Below the pieces are notes generated by a model. That model searched no databases. It saw only the letters and a list, made by a program, of their open reading frames with translations, and was not told where the DNA came from. A stretch of 64,000 nucleotides of DNA from Clytia hemisphaerica (lineage: Eukaryota > Cnidaria > Hydrozoa > Leptothecata > Clytiidae): assembly GCA_902728285.1 (NCBI GenBank), contig CACVBU010001147.1, forward strand, positions 597,466-661,465, in the 5' to 3' direction. Every line of letters begins with the position of its first letter. Position 1 is the stretch's first letter. Below are positions 43,201-55,200 of the stretch, in pieces. The translations under genes and the position numbers were made by a program.

Positions 43201-46200
43201 CTGACCAAAGTCACCCGACAAGGTAAGGAAAAATGTTTGAATGTTTTAAGAAATACGGAGTAAGTTAAGGCTTTTACTCAACAATGACTAATAGTGATTG
43301 TTTGAAAAACTAGTGGGTCATAAAGTCTACGATGAAACAACATTTCATTTAAAGATGTGAAAGTACCAATTGTCGTTATTAAATTTTGAATTAATAAACT
43401 ATAGAAATAATTAGGTGTTTGTATTTATAAAAACAAAAATTTAAGGAGTAAATGAAATTAATAAAAGATATAGAAACTGTATACAGTAATCTGTTTTTAT
43501 TTTAGAACCACGATGGACCAACAAAATTTTGTCGAAGACACCCAAGATAAAATTGAGGTATTCCTCGTTGACAGCCAGTACGTCTCAAACGCAAGTCAGG
43601 AGACCCAATCACTTTTTGACGAAGGAGAAAAAATCGCTGAGATAGAACTGGTCCCTGAAACGCAATTAGACCAAGACCCAGAAAAGGTATCAATAATTCT
43701 TATTATAAATGTCATTTTACCATTTTAAAGTTTAAACTACAAAGGTAAATCTTAAATTCTTAAGGTGGGAGTCACATGAAGGATTGAGAAAATTGAAATT
43801 TTACATTTTTCATCATATCTTTTGAAGCAGAAAAGATTTCTATATGAAACTTTCCAGAAATGTAATATAACTATAGAGAATGTGAAAAATCAAAAAAAAA
43901 TTCTAAAAATAGCCAAGACGGGGGTAATATCAGCCAGGGGGTAATGCACTATCAAAATACTATGGCAACCTTTTAGAAAAATCTATGAAAGCTATTCCAA
44001 AAATTTTTTTTGGAGGTTGCTAGTAATTGGATAAGCTGTGGAATGAATGGAAATTTTTTTCAAAATTTCATTCCAGGGGGTCTGGAACCCAAGAAATGGA
44101 AAATTTAAGTTTTTTCGAGTTTTGAAATTTAAAAGTGATTTTTTCAAAAATCTACTCCATTCATTCCATAGCAAACCATATACGGAGCAACTCCTGAAAA
44201 TTTCATGATCATAGCTCTTTCCAATCCTGAAAAAACGTTGCCAAGGTGTGCGAAAACCCCCTGAAACCTATTTTGAGAAAATGGTCCGTAAAGTCAGAAG
44301 TGAGATATATATCTCTATTTCTCTGTAATAAATCAACCGTTTTACAAAATTCTTTCTGTGTTTGACTAAAATGGAATAAAGTACTACTTTATATACTTTA
44401 GAAAGGGCTCTGAAATACCAAAATAGTCCAGAAATTCCAAATTATCACTTTCACGTGATGCGCGCCAATCCTTAAATTTTGCGCCAAACTCCACGTCAAC
44501 ATCGATTTAAGTCAATTTTAATGTGTTTTCACAACAAAAACCACATTTTCAATGTAATAGATCATCCCTAGTATATTTTCCTCACTGCATCTGTCAGTTA
44601 AGGTTAATTTAAGTTTATCTGTAGTAATACAAGAATCCACTTGGACGTTGGACATCACGCCATGCACAATTTCTCCTCGTGAATGTAATAATCCAGAGGG
44701 TGTCCCAGACCTTCATAATTCATCACACACAATTGTTAACCAGCCTCCAGGCTTTCAATATCTTTAACACTTGGATCTTTGAATAGATACATCATTAAAT
44801 ATGCCTTCGGTCCATTAAAATTTGTTCTTCGAGGTTTTTCGGTGTTCATCAGAAACGTTGAGTTTGGGAATCAAGTCTTTGGTTTCACCTAGCTCAAGCT
44901 TCCTTAGTTGGGAAGAATGACATTAAAGAGCTAAAAATGTCATCAGTCAGTCCAACATTTCCAAATTAAAACAGCTTTCATAGTCAAAAACACTGCTGAC
45001 AGCCTACAAATTTTTGTGTTTTTTAAAAATATTACTTTTTTGGTTACCATCTTTAATTACGTCATATTAGGAAATCCCGCGGAAAAAAGGCGGTAGATCT
45101 TTCGTTTGGTATGTCATGATCCTATGTTTAGATCAGCGATAAAGAAGTTGGGCTCTAGCAACGGGTATGATTTTTCGTTGCTAAGGAAAATACTTCAGAT
45201 CAGGGTCTAGAAAAAACCTTATATCTCAGGAAATATAAATGCTACGGCCTTAAAATTTTCAAGGTGGGTTCAGAAAGGGTATAGGGTCATGAAACGCGCA
45301 AAATCTCGAAATCGATAATTTTTTCACCAAATCTCAAAGCTTCATGTGACTCCCACCTTAAATGTAATTGAAATAAAGAGAAGAAGGTTTTATCCCATTT
45401 TGAAATGTGAAAGGTCCGATCTTTTCGCCTACTTAATTCTAGTATTTACACTTCCAGGGCGATGCCATTTATATCGAATCGGGAGATGACGAACCTCCCC
45501 CCAATAAAGAGAAGGTCGACGTTGTTAAGGAAGCCAACAAACGAAGGGAGGAAAATAAGAAAGCAGAATTGAAATGCTGCAACAAATACTTCCGAGACAA
45601 AGCCGACTTCGATCGCCACAAACTTTCAAAACATACCAAAGACGAAGATTTACCGTACCGTTGTAAGTTGTGCAAAAAGGGGTTTGCGGTTGGTTATCGA
45701 ATGCGAAACCACGTCAAAACTGTCCACAACAAAGAATATAAATTCAAATGCTCTAAATGCAACCAAAAATTTCAAAGGAAGGGTAGATTGGAAAAACACA
45801 ACGCAAAATGCGCAGTTTAGTCATTAGTTTTTTATTTGTAAGTTAGTTCTTAGTTCTTTATTTTTATATTTGTAAATAAGCCTCTTTTACTTTTTTATCT
45901 TTGGCCTGGATAAAAGAAATTCTCCACTGAAATACCTTTTGTCAATTTGACCTTCTGAAACAAATCTTCGCTCATTTAATACTTAGTATTAAATATTATT
46001 AATCTAGTTAGGTCGCTGGCTCTGAATGCTGAAAATGGGTTAAAATACACGTTTTTTTAAAGAAACACACTTTTAAGAAACATGATCAGGCTGAAATTAA
46101 GAACTTACTCTCCTCATTTTTAACATAACATAAGGCTGGGAACGATAAACTTAATAAACATCTTAGAAACATTTCAGGCTGAAATCGATGATTTCTTAAG

Positions 46201-49200
46201 ACTGAAATTTGGCAAAACTTTAAGAACGTAGTAAGAACAGCTAGCCTGAAAATTGTCATGACGAAATATGCTTACAAAATCTTTTAAATCTTCATTCAAT
46301 ATGTGTAGATGTAAATACCTCATCATAGTGGGCACCCCCCCTGGATTCAGGGGGGGGGGTTGAGGATTTTCAGATTTTTAAAAATAGGTGGGGGTTGGGT
46401 TGATGAGAAATTTCAGGTGGGGGTAACCCTATGTAGGTGGGGGTAACATTTTTCAGGTGGGGGTTGTCAAGTTTTCTGTATTTAACTTCGTTTGATTTTG
46501 TACTTTTTTGTCTTTTTCAACTTTCCACATACTATACTAGATAAAAATATAAACAAATGACTGTCATAAGTTCTGAAGGTTAAAAAGAGTTCATTTTTTC
46601 TCCAGTCTTTTCCTTTCCAGTTTGTAGTCCTCAGGACTTTTAACTGGGATCTTTAGTGTTCCTAAAAGGAACAAGACCTCCAAATTCGAAGGTGTGATTT
46701 GATTGCGCCGTTTTGCGCATATGAGTTGGAGTATGGTGTAGCCCCTTTCTACAGGCGAGGTTGCTGAAAAAGGTGGGGGTTGGGCTGATATGAGATTTCA
46801 GGTGGGGGTAACCCTATGTAGGTGGGGGTGACCTTTTTCAGGTGGGGGTTGGAGGGGTGTTGCCCACTATGGACTCATCTTTTCTTCACACCCAACCTTC
46901 ATAACAATAAATTTACTTGATTTTGAAGCCAAAAACTAAGCAATTATCTTTTTTTCTTGATTTGATTTCAAGAACATCAATAATTTTAACATCAATAACG
47001 TCAATAATTTTAATACTCAAAACTTTTCAAAGCAATTATCTTTTTATCTGAAGAAAGTCAATAAAAATATTTTAGGCTAAAGAAGTTCTGAAAAAATAAG
47101 CACACCCAGGTTTAGCCAAAATTAAGATATTCTAATAAAAAAAATAAAGACCCATAGGAATTTTAAGAGGGTACACATTAAAAATACGAAATGTGTTATG
47201 AAGACTTCACCCTTTAAAAAAAAACAAAAAAAAAACACTATGCTTATAAAATAGAGTGAAAAAAGATCAACAAAAAAGGCTCTCATACAATTTAAAAAAA
47301 AGTCCTCTAAAAAATAAAATGTATACTCTCGGGTACCTAATTGGAAAAAATCTCCGAACTTAATAAGCGGGGGGGGGGTGGAATGAAAATGTTCTGGGTG
47401 GAAAATTTTTGAAAAGGAGGCTAATGCAGCTGAATTAGGACAAAAAAGGGAACTTTCAAAAACATTTTCCCAAAAATTAATAAGCGGGGGGGTTGGAATA
47501 AGAATGTCCTTGGTGGAAAATTTTCGAAAAATTAATTAGCGGGGGGTGGGGGGCGGCTATTAAGTATCCGAGTGTATTGCTAGTTAAATTCAACCAGTAC
47601 AATCGATGCAAGTCCAATTTTCATGGTTGATTTCTTCACCGATACAGCATTCGTGAAAGAGTTTGATATGACAAGAAGCGTTGGCACATCTGACTAGAGA
47701 ATCTAGATTTGCTTTCTGGTCACAGAAACAGATCGACGACGAGTTATCTTCGATATTTTCTTTACACTCTGCACAAAGCCATTCTCCCCGTGGTAGCGAC
47801 TTCATTTTAGTACATTTTAAATGGAAGAAACGAATAATGCAATCTTCCTGTCGAGCACATTCCATAATATTGTTGAAGGATTCTAAAAAAAATTATATGT
47901 CAATAATATTCCTTGCTAGTAGTATTTCAAAAAATGCTATTATCTCGAGAGTAAGATCTTAACCTTTGTTCAATACGACCTAAAAGTGACAAATAAAAGC
48001 TGAATTTTCTTCAGAGGTGCATCCTATTAAATGTAATAGTAGGGGCCACTATGTCTTCCCATGTGTAGAAGCTTGTTAAAAGGGATCTTATGATTGAATA
48101 TTGTCCATTATACATAGAAGATCAAAATTTGAAAGGTGGCCTTGGCGATCACTTGTTGCCACGTGACGTGACGTCATTGTTTACCATGGCAACAAAAACA
48201 AACTCTCCAAAATTTTTGTACCAATCGATAGAGCATGAAACTAAGATTCAAAAAAAGGTCATAACCTATATCTGAAAATACAAACACATCAGGAAATATT
48301 AAGGAAATAAGGCTCGGTGACGTCACCATAAATGGTGACGTCGTCAAAAAATCGAAAATTGTCGAAATTTAAAATCTTTTGTTTCATTGGCCTCTCAAAT
48401 TTTGATCTTCTATTATATAAGGAACAATATTCAATCATAAAATCCCATTTAACAAGCTTTTGCACACTGGAAAGCTTTTTTGCGACATTGTGGCCTTTAC
48501 TTTAATTGTGCACAAAAAGGTATAACAATTGAAGTCTTACTCAGCTTCCCACAAAAGCAGTAATGGTCCATATCCTTGCATCTGGGACAAACCCAATTTT
48601 CAGGAGCTGTTCTTTTTGGATTTAACCCGACACATTTCATGTGAAACCATTCAATTTTGCATGAAGGTTGTGTGCATGCAATAAAACCACCAGCAACATA
48701 CCAACCAGGTTCTCTGCAAAAGCAGTACCTTTCGTCGTCAGCTTCTTCCATGTCAATGTTATCTGATGGCTTAATACCTGGAGGAATTTCGTCTTTGATC
48801 TCTACAATTTTTTCATTGCCGTCATAGGAGATGTTCTTGCATTCGATCTAAAAAATCAACATCATTTATTTGCAAAAAAAAACTAAAACTAGTTTAAGCA
48901 TATGAACTAAAAATTCAGGCTCAGTTATACGATTTTCTAGCAAGGATTAAAATTTTCTTATCAGTTAATGACCCTAAAAACAACAGAAAACGAGAACTTT
49001 CAGACTCACCTTTTTTAAAAATAAATCTGTTAGTGGTGAATAATAATTGAACGTGAAATCAGGAGTGGCATAGTGAATCTGTCCATTTCGTTGACGATAA
49101 GGCACACCAATGAATCTCACATTCGTTAAATTGTCTGTAACATTGATAAACGTTTTGTTTCGACAGAGTTGCAATACCTCAATGACACCATAAGTTTTTG

Positions 49201-52200
49201 AATAGAAGAAATCACCGGGACTTAAAATCACGTCCATCTTATTTTCAGCTTCATCTTGCCAGAATCTCTTTGTGTTCCTTGTTCCACTGACCTTTCCTTT
49301 GCCCCTTTGTTTTACCACCGTTACATATTTGCTAGCCGTCATAATCTTACCATCAGCAAAAACGTGGAGAACCTGAAAATACAAAAAAAATCAAAAGTTG
49401 AATGTTCTAACAGGTTCCATAATTAGTCAGTTGAGTTAAGTATTGTGACGTCATTTCATTAGTTGTAAAAATTTATGAACTTATGCCCTTGTTCTTTGGA
49501 ATAAGGCTAATTCAGACTGCTCTCTAAGCCCGGGGGAGGGGGTATACTTAAGCACTGGTCAGGGTACCTTTTTTCACATAGAATCCCATTCAGGGTACTT
49601 TTTTCACAGGGTCTCAAAAACATGAAAATACAAAAATCAGTCCCTGGTAGAGTACGTTTTTGGGAAAAATGTAGAAAATTTTGGATTTGTTTGAGAAAAT
49701 TTTGGAACCTCAACTTTTAGAGAATGCAACAGAATGTCTTTGCATTTTAAGGATCAAAATATTTTATTTCAATGCTTTTGACATGGTACCTTGCTTTTGT
49801 TGATTAAGCGGTTTTCGATATTATTCACTGGAACCATTGCATAGTTTTGTCGAAAACATCCAACAAAAGTGATATCAGTGATTGCAGATCCTGTATCCTT
49901 AATCTTGAATCCTTTCATTCTATCCTCTGATGATTTAATCTACAAATAAGAAGTAGAAAACTCAGTTTATAGATTCCCCGAACTTAATTATCTGGGTAAG
50001 AGTCGACTAGTTTTAAAACACTATCAGTCTATTAACCACAATGAAATGAAAGTGTAAGGGATTAATCAATTTACGAGATTTAATAATGAATGCATAGATA
50101 CCTGATACAATGGATTGTCTTTCAACAAATCATCCATTCCCAGAATCTTAAAATCGGCAACAATTTCACGATCCACAATCTCTAAAACTCTTAACAAATC
50201 TTTCAGGCTCCAGTCGTGACTGAAGAGTTTGGGATGACTGGACTTTGATGGTTCTTTTGGATGCTTCCAGCAGCTAGGCTTTTGACGATTGCGTCTATTT
50301 GAAATGTTTCCTTAAATAAAAGGTAATATAGATAATTTGGCTAAATTTACTCATCAGGTCTAAAGAGACTTTGATCTGTGAAAGATCTAAGGTAAAACCT
50401 TAAATTTTCAATTACTATTGCAAACAATGTTCAACGAAGGTCAAAATTTTAAATTTGGTGCGCATGGAAACACAAAACACCAGACCAGAGTCCCACAAAA
50501 AAAACTTTCCTGGAAATACCTCTGATTTCAACGTTTTGTTGGGCAGTTATCTTTGATGTACGATCCAAGTATTCCATAGGAGTAAATTCGTCATCATTAC
50601 CAAATTGAAAGCTAAAATACAAAACAGCTGTAATATATCATCCTATTGCTACCATACAAGAACAACTGCAATTCGGGGGACCCTGGGTGGAAAATTTTCA
50701 AAAAAATTAATTAGCAGGGGATGGTTATTAGGGACCGGACAGTAATCATCCTTTCAGAAGATTTGATTGAAAACATAACTGATTATTGATTAATGTGTAG
50801 GAAGTGTAACATGATTTCTGTTGAAGAATTCAATGGTGTTGATGTGAAGGATTAATTAAAGTACTTAGTGGAAGGGATAGGAGTCTGAACAGGTCTGAAC
50901 TCCCCTTTTATATTTTTTATTTTTCTCTATGAACCTATCCCCATTTTTTTAACCAGCCCTAATTTTCTCCGTATTTTGTAACATAAAAAAAAACTATGAG
51001 ACACAATAGGACAAAATTTGATAAGAGGCTAAAAAGGCTAATTCTAAAGATTTGAAAAGAAAGTTATGCAACTTTCATTCATATGTTTGAATTGTCATTA
51101 TGTACAGGTATTGTCATCTTTGGAAATACTGAGCCATAACCACAACTTAAACTTGGAATTTCCTGCATTTTCAATTGATTTTTTTGGCATTATGTTTCAT
51201 CCCCTCTATAAACCATTCTATGGAAAGTGTGATTAAGGGGGTTCAAACTATGCAAAATCTCTGATAAAAAAAACATATCTTTACCGCACTGAGCTGTAGT
51301 GGCGTTCAACAGGATACTCAGACCATTTCCAACCCATGAACGGGAGATTTGGGTTGAACAGCTTGAAAGTGATGGCAAGATGTACCAAAGAAGAACAAAG
51401 AACAACAGTATCTCGATAAAGTTCCATTGTAATGAAGCACGACTTGAGATTCAACTTTGATAGAGTTATCCATTCTCTCCACAAATGCATAACTTTACAC
51501 ACAAAGTAACAATCAGCGATTCTTTCAACCATAGTGAGATCAGGATTCCACCAAGCTTCAAACCCTTTCTTTGCGAGGAAAATAAAAAACATAGTTCCTT
51601 TACCCCAATGTAAGGTTTGCAGTCCACTGAGGCATTCATTCGATATAAGCCTTTCAGCAGACTCTTGGTCAGTCTTGTTATGCACTTCAATATCGGTTTT
51701 TAACAAGCCAAATTTTGACCCCATTGAGTAGACATCACAAATTGACTGGAATACAACTGGGTAGTTACCAAATCGTAAAGGTTTAGTTGAAAGTGTAGAT
51801 GATTTTGTGACCTTGCGCGTCCAATGCATCTGGTCTTGAGTGGCACATCTTGGAAGACCTCCAATAATTGGGGCAGACATATTGAAGATGTCTGAAAGAC
51901 AAAGAATACCAAGATAAAAACTGATACTCACATTTTTATCATCAGCAAAAGGTTGTGTTGGGGTGGAGGGAAGATGTTTTGAAATTGGGTTTCTGACCAT
52001 TTCACTTGCTGTGTAGACATAGTGTGCTACTTCAAATGACGTTGGGAATCGAACCTTCCAGCCATATAGTTTTGCATCTTCAACAATTTGGTGACTGGTT
52101 GAAAGTGGGTTACACTTTGACGGCAGGATATTTGTTTTTGGAGAATACCCTGTGATGGTTAGCATTTGTCGTCTAAAACGGGAATCTCCATCTGCAACAA

Positions 52201-55200
52201 TTTGAATGATGGGTATTTTGAAGTAATTACACATTTTGAGAATATTGTATGATAGCAATTGGTGATCTTGATGTTGTAGATAACGGTTATTGGTACTAAC
52301 AACAGCAGTTTCTTGGACTGGTAGGTTGATACAACAATTTGATATGATTATGGAATAAACATAGGTTGACAGTGGTCTTTTTAGAGCATCACTTTCTGCA
52401 ACTATAACATCAATATTTTGTGCTATATCATTATCGGGCGAGACTTTTGGAAGAGATTCTAAAATTTGTATTTTGTAGAGCTCATCTTCGATTGATAGAG
52501 CCTTTCTCCAATCTTGATATGTATGCAACTGAGCATATCCAATGAAATAAGTGTCTTTTAGGTTTTCAACTTTGACGACACCACAAACTGGTTTCCTTGT
52601 TTTACTATCAGATTGAATAGCAAAATCCTTGAGATATTCAATGACATCAAATGTTTCTGATACATTTCTAATGACGATGAACCTAGGCATTGCAGAATAC
52701 CCATATAAACAGTTCTCATGTTCATGGAATTGAACAGATGATTTTGTAGCTGTCTCATCTATCATCATGTTTCCGAAAAAGCCTATCTCTTCTAATATTA
52801 TGAGACCTTGATGCCAGGGTATATTTTCTGTTTCAATGGGATCGACAAGCGGGTGTATACATTTTTCTGATTTTCCAGATATGTGTCTGCACGATCTCTC
52901 AACAACAGCTGAAAATATGGGTAGAAATTAAATTAGTACCATCTCAAAAAAAAATGTAAAAATTAAAAAGACAAGTATAACAGCTGTCAAATACAGCAAA
53001 ATAAACTCATGAAAGTCATTATTTAACTAAAAAAGGATACATTAAATGATGAATAATGTTGGATATTGACCAAAGTTAACATACATGCTGGATTTTTCTT
53101 TTGGAATTAATTGCCAGGGTGTTGAGAAAAGAATGTCTTGGGTGGAAAACTTTTGAAAAATAATTAGCCGGGGGCAACTATGAGACCAGAGAGTAGTCAA
53201 GATTTTAACAATTTTAAGACATAGGAATATCAATTTCTTTGCCTTCTCTTCTCTAAGATTGCTTTGAAGTTTTTAGTGTCAATGCATGGAACCCCAATAT
53301 GATGGAGAACAACATATCCAAAGGCAAATTTGATTCAGTACATAAATCATGTATACTACTTTTCCAAGAGCTTGTGAATGGTGTAAGTGGTATTGGGTAG
53401 AAATGAGTTTGAAATTTCAAGATTTTTTGCCCCCTTACGCTTTTTCCTTGGCTAGTTCAAAACACGGGTCACAGCACGGGTCCGGGTCACGGGGCATGGG
53501 GCAGCTCTGATTAAAGTAACTCGAACAGAAATTGTTTTAAAAATGCTAAAAATTATCGAAAAAATCAATTTGAAGGTGTTTTATCCACGTATGACTGTTT
53601 GAAACGTCAAAATCTAACCACGTGCTTTCGAAGTTTGCGCCGTGTACAATACAGACCAGAAAATAATAACGTAAAAATGATGGTAATTTATAAATGCGTC
53701 AATATTTTCCACCTACCATTATAAATTTTTAATAAATAAAAATGACGTAATTATACTCATATCTCTAAAACCACTATCTTGCAGCATTTAATCGTTTTTA
53801 AACATGCCAATCTATATCCAGTCATATGATTAACATCCTATTGTGTATGAAAAAATATTTTGCTGTAAATTGGTTCAGAGGCCTTATATTTCATGATTTT
53901 AACAATATTTTTGTCATTCAATATCATTTTGTCAAAATTTGTGGGTGACATATTATTTAAAGATTTTCATGATATGATAATACTATTTGTATATAATTGT
54001 TTCAGACATACTATACTAGTATAGTACTATTATCTGTGTTATGTAGTACGTGTTATGAATTATACGTCATGATATCGTTATATTTTTTCCGGTCTGTAAT
54101 TTGTATGCCCCGTGACCCTTACCCCGTGCCCCGTGTTTCGAACTAGCCGCTTTTTCCTATTTAAACAAAAAACTTGTTTTGCCAGACTATTTTAAATGTC
54201 AATCTTATATGTCAATGTTTTAAGACTTACCCCATGAAAGATCATAAACATTTCTTTCTTTTTTGCCTTGCCATTGCTCAACTGTCGATCTCCAAGGGCC
54301 ACCTAATGCTTCCGATATTCTGTTGAACACACGATGTGAGCAATTGTTGAAAACATCGATCCAAAAGTCCTTTTCCAACTCTGCAAACAATTTATTTTTC
54401 CGGCCAGAGTTCTGCAGCATAGTAGATATTAAGGACTTTTGCATGGCAGAAAGATTCGAACTTAGGACATCAACAACCAAGTCAGTACTCAAGACATTCT
54501 GGAGCATGGTTTTTTGAGTGTCCAAAGATGCTTGTAAGCTTTCAGCATATTCGGAGCATTCTGCCTTCTCCTTTTCCAACATAGATATCTTTCCATTCAA
54601 TTCATCAAATTCTTCTTTTTCCTTCCTCTTTAAATGCATAGCCTCAAATCGAAGATTATCATTTTCTTGTTTAAGTTTCTTTATTGTATCATCATAATAT
54701 GTTTCTTGACGAACACAAGGTGTTTCGTTATCTGGAGCTTCATTGTTCTCTTCACTTGTGGTTAATGGCTTAGGAATCTTCTTATTTGATGTGAAAAATG
54801 ATGTTACACATTTTCTTTTAGGATTGCGTAAGTTTTTCTCTTGTTCTTGTTCAAGCAAGGTCTTCAGCGAGGGTCTACCAGGTTTTTTCTAATGTTTAAA
54901 AGAAAAAATAGACAAAATAAGGATACTATAGAACATCCAGCTTTGACCAGGTAAGGAATCAAAATACGATTCGATTTTGATTTGAAATAATATTCATCAA
55001 TAGAAAAATATTGATCTGCTCACATCGACTAACAGTTTTTACCTTACTCTAATTAGATATCCCTCTTACAACAAGAGGACAGTAAAAATACTAACCTTGG
55101 CACTGTTTTTATCGTGATCATTATTTTGGTCGTCCATTAATTTTTCAGATTTATTTTTATCAATTTTGTGGCTATGGAAAAGAGAAAATCCTTGTCAGAT

